Positions 56,466 to 64,000 of a DNA stretch of 64,000 nt are shown piece after piece. Below the pieces are notes generated by a model. That model had not been told where the DNA came from. It worked only from the letters and a program-made list of their open reading frames with translations, and ran no database searches. The DNA comes from VRUE01 sp963819755 (GTDB lineage Bacteria > Actinomycetota > Thermoleophilia > Solirubrobacterales > 70-9): NCBI GenBank assembly GCA_963819755.1, contig CAWFXB010000002.1, positions 434,001 through 498,000 on the forward strand, written 5' to 3'. Both the position numbers and the translations under genes were made by a program. The stretch's first letter is position 1. Each line of letters opens with the position of its first letter.

Positions 56466-57189
56466 GCCCGCCTTGACCCAGGACATGCACGTCTACTCAA
56501 CCTTCTCGGACGGTCACAACACGATCGAGGAGAACGTCGCCGAAGCCGAGCGGATCGGCTTGACGGAACTCGTTTTTGCCGACCGCGTGCGGGCAGACTC
56601 CAAGTGGATCCCTACCTATGTCGCAGCGGTAAGAAAGAGTAGAGAACAGACGTCGATCGTCTTGCACTGCGCAGTGGAGACGACGATCCTCGATATCTAC
56701 GGCTGCCTCGACCTTCCCGACAAGCTGACGGGGATCGATGCGGTGTATGTAGTTGGCCATCACGCGCCGTCGCCCGACGGACCGATGAATCCCCGCTCCA
56801 CTCGCGAACGAATCGAAGCGGGGGAGCTTGACCCCCAGATGATTCTCCGCTGGATGGTCGACGGGACGGCCGCCGCGCTCCACCGTCACGAGCACGTCGT
56901 GATAGGGCATCTGTTCAGTGTCCTTCCCACGCTCGGACTCGAGGAGGGAGACGTGTCGCCGGAGCTGGTCGATTTGCTTGCGATTGCGGCGGCGGAATCC
57001 GATGCTCGGATCGTGGTGGACGAGCGCCGGAGGTGTCCGACGGCGCGCACTCTGCGGCCTTTTTTGCGACACGGCGTCCCACTGCTGCTGGGCACCGGGA
57101 GTCATCACCGCGAGACCATTGGTCGCTACGACTATTGCGCCAGCGTGGTAAACGAGCTGCAGAGCCCGAGCTTGGCGGGGGCCGCCTGA
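56458..57189 (+). CDS. PHP-domain metal-dependent hydrolase
   Basis: A 243-residue PHP-superfamily protein: DMHVYSTFSDGHNTIEENV at the start, VLHCAVETTILD, AVYVVGHHAP, HVVIGHLF and LLLGTGSHH supply His and acidic metal ligands. In the first motif the usual second His is Tyr (H11-x-Y13), so one metal site may be altered. PHP enzymes hydrolyse phosphoesters (e.g. histidinol phosphatase, PolX). Overlap with the ATP-grasp gene implies a two-step pathway; the substrate is unknown. Confidence 0.8.
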   Translation: MAEPALTQDMHVYSTFSDGHNTIEENVAEAERIGLTELVFADRVRADSKWIPTYVAAVRKSREQTSIVLHCAVETTILDIYGCLDLPDKLTGIDAVYVVGHHAPSPDGPMNPRSTRERIEAGELDPQMILRWMVDGTAAALHRHEHVVIGHLFSVLPTLGLEEGDVSPELVDLLAIAAAESDARIVVDERRRCPTARTLRPFLRHGVPLLLGTGSHHRETIGRYDYCASVVNELQSPSLAGAA

Positions 57190-57213
57190 GAGAGCGGCAA
57201 TTAGTCATGGCCT

Positions 57214-58905
57214 CTACGGGATCGACGGGGTGGACTCGCAGCTCGTGACGCGGTTGGCGCCCTCGCCGCCGATGCAGTCGTCGGAGCCACCGCTCCCATC
57301 GAGGGAGTCATCCCCCCCGCGGCCGAGCAACACGTTGGGCCCGCTGTCACCGACCAGGACGTCGGGCCCGGGCGAGCCCTCGATCTTCTCGATGCTTTGT
57401 TCGATGCGCCCAGCATTGCAGCCGGCGATATCGGGGTCGAGCACGGAGCCGCCGATCGTCGCCATGACAAAGGTGCCGCTGTTTCGCACCCGCGCGAAAG
57501 AGGCGCTGTCATTCTCCCCGGGGCCACCGTCGAACAGATCGCCGTCACACGGCTGGCCGCCGACCAGCAGATCGTCGCCAGGACCACCGAACATCCCAGC
57601 CGCGCCGCTGTCACGTTGAGGGTGGGCGATGTTCACCCCGAAGAGAACGTCGTCGCCTTCTCCGCCTTCGAGGGTGTCGGGTTCGTGGTCATCGCCGCCG
57701 TAGATCGTGTCGTTTCCCGCTCCCCCGTGCAGGGTGTCGCTGCCCGGCCCGCCGTCGATAGTCGCTGAGACGCTCACGGGAACGCTGTCGGCGATCGTCA
57801 GCGTGTCGTTGCCACCGGCAAGGGAAGCAAGGACTGAGGTTGGGTCGCCGTGACAGGAGATCGAGTTCGTTGCCGGATCGCTCGTGCAGGCGCTTGAGTC
57901 TCGGTCGCCGAGCCGCACTTGGACCCCTCCGGCTTGACTCTGGACCATGTAGCCATCGGCGGAGCGGCTCACGATCACGTTGTCGGCCCCCTCGCTGCCG
58001 GCGATCACCAGGCTCGAGGTGTCGGCGATGCTCTTGTAGAGCTCGACTGCGGTCCCGCTCCCGCCGTCCGCAGGACCACAGGAGTCTTCAGAGGCGAGCG
58101 GTCCGTCGCACATATCGTCACCAGGACCCCCGAAGGCTTGATCCCCAGAGCCGGCGGCCACCAAACGGTCGTCTCCGGGTCCGCCGTCGAGCCGGTTCGG
58201 CGTTTCCTCGGAGCCCGTCAACGTGTCGTTGCCCGAGCCACCCAGCGCGTCCTCGATCCCGGTCAGCTGCTCGTTCTCGGCCCCGGTCACGGAGCCGCTC
58301 CCCAGGTTGACCGCGATCGGCCCGCCGGCGCCCCTGTAGGAGGCGACGTCGTGGGCGCCCGGCCCGCCGTCGATGTGGTCGTTGCCGACTCCGCCGGTGA
58401 CGATGTCGAAGTCACCGGGGCCACCCGAGACGGTGTCATCGCCAGGACCGCCGTCGACGTTGTCGCCGTTGCCCGGACCGCCGCTCAGCGTGTCGTTGCC
58501 AGTTTCTCCGAAAACGCGGTCTTCGCCCGATCCGCCGTCAAGGTCGTCGGACCCACGTTCGGCGTAGATCGTGTCGTCGCCGGCTTCCCCGAAGACCGTG
58601 TCATTGCCACGTTCGCCATAAATCGTGTCGTTGCCGTCGCCGCCGCAGATCACATCGTTGCCGCCCGCCCCGTAGATCACGTTGTCCCCGGTTCCGGCGA
58701 CAATCACGTCGGGTGCCTTCGTGCCGACGATCTTGGCGGCGCTGGAAACGATCGTCGCCTGCTTGCCGCCGCAGGTAGGCCCTCCAGCGTCCGCGAGGGA
58801 AGCAGGGGCGATGGTCAAGCAGCCGGCGAGGAGGAGGGTTGAGCCCAAGCTTTGTACCGACGCCCGTCGACCGAATCGTCGCATGCTGTCTGGAAAGAGC
58901 CTCAC
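57214..58905 (-). CDS. Secreted RTX/hemolysin-type calcium-binding repeat protein
   Basis: A 563-residue secreted protein with an N-terminal signal (LLLAGCLTIAPASLADA). Many GGxGxDxIYGxxGND-type nonapeptide repeats fill residues 60-180 and 220-290 (VIYGAGGNDVICGGDGNDTI), then again toward the C-terminus (GGAGNDTIYGGDDHEPDTLE). These form Ca2+-binding beta-rolls. No RTX secretion signal cluster or lipase/protease domain is seen, so it may be a structural surface protein. The two minus-strand repeat blocks are separated by a less repetitive segment (residues 295-400). Confidence 0.85.
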   Translation of the reverse strand: MRLFPDSMRRFGRRASVQSLGSTLLLAGCLTIAPASLADAGGPTCGGKQATIVSSAAKIVGTKAPDVIVAGTGDNVIYGAGGNDVICGGDGNDTIYGERGNDTVFGEAGDDTIYAERGSDDLDGGSGEDRVFGETGNDTLSGGPGNGDNVDGGPGDDTVSGGPGDFDIVTGGVGNDHIDGGPGAHDVASYRGAGGPIAVNLGSGSVTGAENEQLTGIEDALGGSGNDTLTGSEETPNRLDGGPGDDRLVAAGSGDQAFGGPGDDMCDGPLASEDSCGPADGGSGTAVELYKSIADTSSLVIAGSEGADNVIVSRSADGYMVQSQAGGVQVRLGDRDSSACTSDPATNSISCHGDPTSVLASLAGGNDTLTIADSVPVSVSATIDGGPGSDTLHGGAGNDTIYGGDDHEPDTLEGGEGDDVLFGVNIAHPQRDSGAAGMFGGPGDDLLVGGQPCDGDLFDGGPGENDSASFARVRNSGTFVMATIGGSVLDPDIAGCNAGRIEQSIEKIEGSPGPDVLVGDSGPNVLLGRGGDDSLDGSGGSDDCIGGEGANRVTSCESTPSIP

Positions 58906-58943
58906 TGAAATCGATGTCCTTTATTGACTTGGACAAGTGATCG

Positions 58944-58972
58944 AATGTCGCCGCGAGGGCGACTGCGACATT
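58944..58972. repeat. 8-bp-stem hairpin upstream of the RTX gene
   Basis: AATGTCGC (58944-58951) pairs with GCGACATT (58965-58972) around a 13-nt loop in the gap 58906-59176. It may influence transcription of the RTX gene; nothing else is evident in this stretch except the tRNA remnant. Confidence 0.35.
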
Positions 58973-59096
58973 GCTGATACGTCGCTTTGTGAGGCGGCCG
59001 GGGTGGGTGCAGCGTGGCCACCTTCTGTTCAAGTCAATCGACTACGGGTCGATGGGCTTGAGCTCAGTTAGATGATCTCCACTTTCAGGCACTTTT

Positions 59097-59138
59097 GCCA
59101 GCAGCCAGGACTCGAATCTGGAATCGCCGGTTTTGGAG
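59097..59138 (-). pseudogene. tRNA-Trp-like 3' half (attachment-site scar)
   Basis: On the minus strand, CTCCAAA (anticodon loop, anticodon CCA) is followed by ACCGG, CGATT, CCAGA, TTCGAGT, CCTGG, CTGCTGG and C, exactly the lengths of anticodon stem, variable loop, T-stem, T-loop, T-stem, acceptor and discriminator. Only one T-stem pair is mismatched. The 5' half (D-arm, 5' acceptor, 5' anticodon stem) is missing. A tRNA that begins at the anticodon loop is the usual product of integrase crossover, so this is probably an att scar. Confidence 0.6.
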
Positions 59139-59176
59139 ATCGCACCGTCGTCGAGCGCAGGCGCGAGTATGGCCCC

Positions 59177-60475
59177 ATGCCGACAACCAGCGCCCATCGC
59201 ACCCCCGGCCGCCACGTTCACTGGCACCTGACTCGGCGGCGCAAGCTGCTGCTGCGCGGCGGCGGCCTGGCCGCCCTGCTCGCCGTCGTCGGCCCCGGTC
59301 TGCTCGCCGGCCTCTCCGACGACGACCCGGCCGGGATCACCACCTACTCGATCCTCGGCGCCAAGTACGGCTACGAGCTGATCTGGGTCCTGCTGCTCTC
59401 GACCGCGGCGCTGATCGTCTTCCACGAGCTCGGCGTGCGGCTGGGGATCGTCACCGGCAAAGGGCTGCTGACCCTGGTCCGCGAGCGCTACGGCCAGGGC
59501 GCCGCCGGGCTCGTCCTCGGCGCCCTGGTGATCGCCAACACCGGCACCCTCTGCGCCGAGTTCGCCGGCGTCGCCGCGGCAATGGAACTGCTGGGCGGGA
59601 TGAGCCGCTACCTCAGCGTGCCGCTGGCCGCGGCTGGCGTCTCGGCTCTGGTCCTGCGTGGGAACTTCCGCCACGTCGAGCACTTCCTACTGGCGCTCAG
59701 CTCGGTCTTCGTCGCCTACGTGATCTCCGGCTTCCTCGCGCACCCCGACTGGGGCGCCGCCGCCCAGGGCGCCGTCGTCCCCAGCATCCCCCTCACCCGC
59801 GACGCCGTCCTGGTCGCGGTGGCGACGATCGGAACGACGCTGGCGCCCTGGGGGCTCGCCTTCATCCAGTCCTACGCAGTCGACAAGGGGCTCAGCGTCA
59901 AGGACCTGCGCTTCGAGCGGGTCGATGTGATCACCGGCGCTGTCCTCACCGGCGTCATCGGCCTCTTCGTGATCGTCGCCTGTGCCGCGACCCTGCACGT
60001 CCAGGGCGTCGAGGTCAACGACGCCCGCGACGCCGCCAATGCGCTGGAGCCGCTCGCCGGCAGCGCCGCCGCGACCCTCTTCGGCCTCGGCTTCCTCGGC
60101 GCCGCGCTGCTGGCGGCGGCGATCGTCCCCCTCTCCACCGCCTACTCGATCTCCGAGACCCTCGGCCGCAAAGCCGACCTCAACGACAGCTTCGCCGAGG
60201 CCCGCTCCTTCTACCTCAGCTTTGGCGCCGTGGTCCTCGTGGCGGCGGCGATCGTCCTCATCCCCGGCGCGGCGCTGATCCAGATCCTCTTCCTCACCCA
60301 GGCCCTGAACGCCGTCCTGCTCCTGGTCCTGCTCCCCTTCATGCGCTCGCTCGGCCGTGACCACGACCTGATGGGCGCCCACGCCCTCGGCCGCGGAGGT
60401 CGTATCGCGACGGGAGTCGCTCTGGCCGTGATCGCCGCCTCGGTACTGGTGCTGGGCGCGCTGGCGATCGCCTGA
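59177..60475 (+). CDS. NRAMP-family divalent metal transporter
   Basis: A 432-residue membrane transporter with about 11 helices. The first helix has the metal-site sequence GLLAGLSDDDPAGITTYSIL (DPA in place of the canonical DPGN of NRAMP), and helix 6 carries TTLAPWGLAFIQSYAVDKG where NRAMP proteins have the MPH metal site. Both changes suggest altered specificity, as in NRAMP-related transporters for Mg2+ or Al3+. It probably imports a divalent cation with protons. The start is ATG 59177. It converges on the ZIP gene. Confidence 0.85.
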   Translation: MPTTSAHRTPGRHVHWHLTRRRKLLLRGGGLAALLAVVGPGLLAGLSDDDPAGITTYSILGAKYGYELIWVLLLSTAALIVFHELGVRLGIVTGKGLLTLVRERYGQGAAGLVLGALVIANTGTLCAEFAGVAAAMELLGGMSRYLSVPLAAAGVSALVLRGNFRHVEHFLLALSSVFVAYVISGFLAHPDWGAAAQGAVVPSIPLTRDAVLVAVATIGTTLAPWGLAFIQSYAVDKGLSVKDLRFERVDVITGAVLTGVIGLFVIVACAATLHVQGVEVNDARDAANALEPLAGSAAATLFGLGFLGAALLAAAIVPLSTAYSISETLGRKADLNDSFAEARSFYLSFGAVVLVAAAIVLIPGAALIQILFLTQALNAVLLLVLLPFMRSLGRDHDLMGAHALGRGGRIATGVALAVIAASVLVLGALAIA

Positions 60476-60476
60476 G

Positions 60477-61217
60477 CTAGACGCCGAGGAGAAGGCTGAG
60501 CACCAGCATCAGGGCGGCGCCCGCCGCGAGCCCAGCACCCGGCCCGGCCCGACCGCCTGGAGCGAAGGCCTTGGGCAGCATCTCGACCACGATCAGGGTC
60601 AGCATCGCTCCGGCCGCAAAGGCGAAGGAAAAGGGCAGCAGGCCGCTCACCTCTTCCACCGCGAGGTAAGCGATCAGGGCACCCACCGGCTGCGGGGAGC
60701 TGGTCGCGACCGCCGCCCAGAACTGACGGGGTCGGCTGAAACCCGCTGCTGCCATCGGGATAGCGACGCTGGTCCCCTCGGGAATGTTCTGAATCGCGAT
60801 CGCGAGGATCACGAACAGGCTGAGTCCGGCACGGTCAGAGGCGAAAGCCGTGCCAACCGCGAACCCCTCGGGGAGGCTGTGGACAAAGAGCACGAGGAAG
60901 ACCAGAGCCGAGGTGCTGGCGCCGGGACCGGAGCGCCCCATGAAGGTGGTGTGAGGGTCCAGCCGCGAACGGACTACGCCCAGCAGCCCAGCTCCCACCG
61001 CGAGCCCGCTGACGACCGCCAGGGTCGAGCCTTCTTCGGTGGCCGGGATCAACAGGCCGGCGATCGAGGCCACGCCCATTACTCCCGCCGCGAAGCCGAG
61101 AAGAAGGGGCGTTAGTTGGGCCGCGCGATGACCAAGAAAGAAGACCGGGATCGCACCCAGGCCGGTGGCAAGGGTCGTGCCGCAGGCGGCAAGCAGCAAT
61201 ACGACCACCTGCGACAT
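60477..61217 (-). CDS. ZIP-family metal transporter
   Basis: A 246-residue protein with eight transmembrane helices. The ZIP metal-site motifs are VHSLPEGFAVG (helix 4) and IQNIPEGTSVA (helix 5), each with His/Asn-Pro-Glu. It should import Zn2+ or related divalent cations. It ends 1 bp from the convergent NRAMP stop and lies 10 bp downstream of the FAD oxidoreductase gene, so it may be co-transcribed with it. Confidence 0.92.
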   Translation of the reverse strand: MSQVVVLLLAACGTTLATGLGAIPVFFLGHRAAQLTPLLLGFAAGVMGVASIAGLLIPATEEGSTLAVVSGLAVGAGLLGVVRSRLDPHTTFMGRSGPGASTSALVFLVLFVHSLPEGFAVGTAFASDRAGLSLFVILAIAIQNIPEGTSVAIPMAAAGFSRPRQFWAAVATSSPQPVGALIAYLAVEEVSGLLPFSFAFAAGAMLTLIVVEMLPKAFAPGGRAGPGAGLAAGAALMLVLSLLLGV

Positions 61218-61226
61218 GTCGAGATG

Positions 61227-62405
61227 TCAGGAGCGATCCGGCGAAGACCGAAGAGCCCGCGCAGCGGCGTCGGAGGTCGAGGCTAGAAACGGCGCCAGGT
61301 ATTTCCCGACGATCTTGCCTTCGTCGCGCCACGGTGGATCGTCGCTGAACGTCGAAGTTTCTCCGTGGCCGCCGCTCAGCCTCCCATAGAGGTATTTCGG
61401 CTCCTCCCCAGTGAGCAACACCGCACGCAGTATCGGCTCAAACGGCTGGGGCTCGAGCTGGCCACCGATCTGCGCTGCGATCACTTCCGCAGCCCCGTCT
61501 GCCTGCTGGGTCGCGATGCCGCCCTGCTTGACGGGAAAGTCCGTCACGTCTCCGACGGCGAAGACGTTTTGGTGGTCTCGAACCAGACTGTGCTCGTCAA
61601 CGGGGATGAAGTCGTCCTCGTCGTGAGGAAGACCCTCAATCTTCCTTCCCTGGAAACGTGGCGCACTGATTACGGCATCGGCTTCAATGGATTCTCCTGG
61701 CACTACATCTAGCTGACCGTTCTCAAACTTGACGGGACTGGCGCCGGTGACCGTCTCGACGCCACGCTCAGCGAGCAACTGGGCCATCTGCTCGCTGGCG
61801 CGTACCCCGAACACCTGGAGGGGCGCTTCCTCAGGGGTGACGATTCTCAACTCCGCGCTCGGGTTGTCTGCACCCTTCAAGTGCGCCGCGGCGAGGAGGG
61901 CCAGCTCATAGATCGGCAACGGCCACCCGCAACCCGCTGGCATCGTGAAGACCACCTTCCGCAGCGCGCCGGCCTGGAGCTCGCGCACCACATCAACGGA
62001 AGCGTCTTCATCTGAAACCCCCCAGAACGTCGCAGCCCCGGGGACGGTCCAAAGCATCCGCGCACCACAGGCCACAACCAAATAGTCGTATTCAACCTCC
62101 GCTCCATCGTGCGTTGTGACGCGCTGTCCATCAGTGTCGACGGAGACGATGCTGTCGAGAGAAAGGGAAGCGCCACAGCGCTCGGTCAGCTGCTGAAGAT
62201 CAAACTTGAGCACCTCGCCAACGCCAAAGGGCTCGGCGACAGCCAGGGGTCGGTAGAGGAACTCGCGGCGCGGCGCATGGACGGCGATCTCAACGCGGTC
62301 TCCGCAGAGGTCGTGCAGAGCGACCATTGCCTCGACCCCGCCAACGCCGCCGCCGATGATGAGCGCCCTCGGCCTAGAAGCGCCCTGCGATGAGGTTCGG
62401 GCCAT
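61227..62405 (-). CDS. FAD-dependent pyridine nucleotide-disulfide-type oxidoreductase (SQR/NDH-2-like)
   Basis: A 392-residue flavoprotein with the FAD loop ALIIGGGVGGVEAMVALH, the second region YDYLVVACGARMLW and the C-terminal FAD segment HQNVFAVGDVTDFPVKQGGI. It resembles the sulfide:quinone reductase/type II NADH dehydrogenase family. The Cys pair of true sulfide:quinone reductases is not clearly present, so the substrate is uncertain. It may pass electrons to quinones. Confidence 0.85.
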   Translation of the reverse strand: MARTSSQGASRPRALIIGGGVGGVEAMVALHDLCGDRVEIAVHAPRREFLYRPLAVAEPFGVGEVLKFDLQQLTERCGASLSLDSIVSVDTDGQRVTTHDGAEVEYDYLVVACGARMLWTVPGAATFWGVSDEDASVDVVRELQAGALRKVVFTMPAGCGWPLPIYELALLAAAHLKGADNPSAELRIVTPEEAPLQVFGVRASEQMAQLLAERGVETVTGASPVKFENGQLDVVPGESIEADAVISAPRFQGRKIEGLPHDEDDFIPVDEHSLVRDHQNVFAVGDVTDFPVKQGGIATQQADGAAEVIAAQIGGQLEPQPFEPILRAVLLTGEEPKYLYGRLSGGHGETSTFSDDPPWRDEGKIVGKYLAPFLASTSDAAARALRSSPDRS

Positions 62406-62606
62406 GCCTCACATTACAGCGGCAAAGCGCGCCAGCTTGAGAGTGCTGGCGAGTCCGCCTAGAGGGTTGCAAGTGGGTACCGTCGGCCGACTTGGGTCTC
62501 TAGCTCGTTGCCCAGGAGTTGTACGGCGTGTCGAGTATCAGCGCTGCATAGGGCTCAAAGACGTAGCTCTCGAAGTTGTCGGCAATCGTTACCACCACTA
62601 CTACGT

Positions 62607-63764
62607 TCAGCCACCGGGAACCCCGGCGCCGAACAGACCGACCAACGCCCCCACTGCCCCCGCAGCAACGAGCACCAAGACGACGCTACGCCGAGTTAGG
62701 AGCAGCGCAACGGCCGCGACAGCCAGGACGGCTGCCTGCCACGGCTCGGTCAATGCCAGGCCGAGCGGGACCGCGGAGCCGATGATCGCTCCGATTGCGG
62801 CTGGGCCGGCGCCGTCGAGAAACGCGAGGACCCGCGGGTCTCGCCGGAGCTGGTCGAAGTGGCGGGCGCCGAACAGGACGAAGGAGAACGAGGGCAGGAA
62901 GGCGATGAAAGCGGCGAGCAAGGCACCGCCGATGCCGGCCGCCGCGTAGCCGACCACGGCGACCGTATGAGTGACCGGCCCCGGCGTGACCTGGCCGAGC
63001 GCGACCGCGTTGAGAAACTGCGGGTTGGTCATCCAGTGGAAGCGGTGCACAGCATCGCCCTGCATCAGTGGCACGATCACGAAGCCGCCGCCATAGGAGA
63101 GGGCACCGACCTTGAGCGCCGTCCAGGCCAGCGCCAGCAAGCCGCCGCTGCTCCCAGCGGCCAGCGCCAGCAGCGGCCAGGCGCGGAGACCGACCCCTTG
63201 CCCCGGCGTCCTCGCGCGTCGGAAGAGGATCTCCGCCAAGCCGCAGACGATCAGGACGAGCACCAGCCAGGCGCCGACCAGTGCCCCCGCCACGCCGCCG
63301 AGCAGGGCGTAGGAGACCCAACGGACCGGCTCCCGCGCCCGGGTCCAGCTGGAGGGAATCAGAGCGGCTCCGGCCGACACCGCCACCGCGGCAACGGCGG
63401 CTCCCGCCCCCGCGCCAGCGCCGCGCACCCAGACCGGCGGCGAGTGGGCCAGGAACAGGACGGACAGGCAGAGGATCGCCAGCAGGCCGGGCACGATGAA
63501 GCCGAGACCGCCGATCAGCGCTCCAGACCTGCCCCGGACCCGCCAAGCGCAGAAGATTGCCAGCTGAGTCGAGGCCGGGCCGGGGAGGAGATTGCAGGCG
63601 GCGATCGCGTCCTCGAACTCGTGCGCGGAGAGCCAGCCTCCGCGCTCCACGCAGAGTTCGCGCAGGAGGACGATATGGGCGGGCGGGCCACCAAACCCGA
63701 TGCAACCGATCCGTCCCCACTCTCTGGCGATCTCACCGAGGCTGGGCTGGGGAGCGCTCGACAC
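62607..63764 (-). CDS. chrA: Chromate transporter (ChrA family)
   Basis: A 385-residue protein of the two-domain CHR family. Each half has the family motifs: FGGPPAHIVLL and LLPGPASTQ in the first, SYGGGFVIVPLMQ and LGQVTPGPVTHT in the second. It exports chromate or sulfate-like anions by a proton-linked mechanism. It starts at 63764 and is probably transcribed alone. Confidence 0.93.
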   Translation of the reverse strand: MSSAPQPSLGEIAREWGRIGCIGFGGPPAHIVLLRELCVERGGWLSAHEFEDAIAACNLLPGPASTQLAIFCAWRVRGRSGALIGGLGFIVPGLLAILCLSVLFLAHSPPVWVRGAGAGAGAAVAAVAVSAGAALIPSSWTRAREPVRWVSYALLGGVAGALVGAWLVLVLIVCGLAEILFRRARTPGQGVGLRAWPLLALAAGSSGGLLALAWTALKVGALSYGGGFVIVPLMQGDAVHRFHWMTNPQFLNAVALGQVTPGPVTHTVAVVGYAAAGIGGALLAAFIAFLPSFSFVLFGARHFDQLRRDPRVLAFLDGAGPAAIGAIIGSAVPLGLALTEPWQAAVLAVAAVALLLTRRSVVLVLVAAGAVGALVGLFGAGVPGG

Positions 63765-63942
63765 CGCGGCAACTTATCCGGCCAGCGCGGGGGGAACCGA
63801 CGCAGCGCACCAGCGAAGGCCACGGCGCCTGATTTGTAGGCCCCTTGGCGGAGGCTTGGTCATCCCTTTGCCGTTGTAGGGGCATCGACGACGAGACCGG
63901 AGATACGGTTCGCGTAGTGAAAATGAGTATTTACTTAGGTTG

Positions 63943-63970
63943 TTGACAATGTGAGCTCCGGGTGTAGCGT
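63943..63970 (+). promoter_or_regulatory. Sigma-A-type promoter for a gene beyond the window
   Basis: TTGACA (63943-63948) and TAGCGT (63965-63970) are separated by 16 bp, the best -35/-10 pair I noticed in the window. It reads toward the right edge, where AAGGGATT may begin the leader. TGAAAATGA at 63918-63926 upstream resembles half of a Zur-type box. The transcribed gene is outside the window. Confidence 0.55.
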
Positions 63971-64000
63971 CTTTCAACCAGTCGAAGGGATTAGAGGGGC

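Noticed and set aside
57214..58905. RTX repeats as a DNA-level tandem repeat or phase-variable locus
   Set aside because: The repetition is at the protein level (Gly-Asp nonapeptides) with diverged codons; no exact DNA repeats long enough to slip were seen.
1..64000. CRISPR array, rRNA operon, intact tRNA, transposase or integrase
   Set aside because: I searched both strands by eye for repeat-spacer periodicity, tRNA T-arm and anticodon patterns, and DDE/tyrosine recombinase motifs. Only the two tRNA fragments at 48263 and 59097 were found.

Overview
This window is chromosomal DNA from a high-GC (about two thirds G+C) bacterium. Codon use, leaderless promoters, an ECF42/DGPF module, DUF3556 and DUF6325 proteins, RelBE/VapBC modules and the overall gene repertoire point to the Actinomycetota, most likely the Thermoleophilia/Solirubrobacterales group. 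That placement is inferred from gene content; there is no rRNA gene to confirm it. I see no intact tRNA or rRNA gene, CRISPR array, transposase or integrase.

Layout. 1-3.9 kb: a MocR-type regulator (cut by the window edge) divergent from a pyridoxamine-oxidase-fold protein, then a secreted NlpC/P60 hydrolase and a SHOCT membrane protein. 3.9-15.6 kb: a potassium region, all on the minus strand, holding an RNA methyltransferase, UspA-like protein, stand-alone KdpD N-terminal sensor, kdpB, kdpC, kdpA, kdpF with a small upstream ORF, a RelBE module, KdpE, a membrane histidine kinase and a KUP transporter. 15.6-24.9 kb: PBP1-type penicillin-binding protein, hydrolase, VOC protein, VapBC-like module, SDR, CutA, multicopper oxidase with cupredoxin, and an ABC exporter. 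25-31.4 kb: CrtI-like oxidoreductase with DUF3556 protein, 5'-3' exonuclease, flavodoxin-like protein and flavin monooxygenase. 31.5-34.9 kb: an operon of a RecQ helicase fused to a phosphoribosyltransferase domain plus a DprA protein. 35-48 kb: mixed metabolic genes, a damaged ECF42/DGPF module, another ECF sigma factor, HTH regulators, uracil-DNA glycosylase, VOC and cupin proteins, and several frameshifted genes.

48.2-59.1 kb looks like an accessory segment. It starts beside a broken tRNA 3' end and a truncated hybrid-kinase pseudogene and ends at a second tRNA remnant (tRNA-Trp-like, from the anticodon loop to the 3' end). Between them lie an HD-GYP response regulator, a STAS protein, a cobalamin-binding/GGDEF protein carrying the CarH photoreceptor signature, a PAS-LuxR regulator, a DUF3494 ice-binding-like protein, an L,D-transpeptidase, an ATP-grasp/PHP pair and an RTX-like repeat protein. 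The HD-GYP and GGDEF proteins could set local c-di-GMP, possibly in response to light. 59-63.8 kb holds metal transport: NRAMP, ZIP, an FAD oxidoreductase and ChrA.

The strongest candidates for something undescribed are: (1) a compound hairpin element present twice (2006-2125 and 28112-28225), with conserved inner boxes but different outer arms that are self-complementary in each copy; (2) the RecQ-PRTase/DprA operon; (3) the CarH-like/GGDEF fusion with its HD-GYP neighbour and a 52-bp duplicated intergenic motif; (4) the ATP-grasp/PHP pair.
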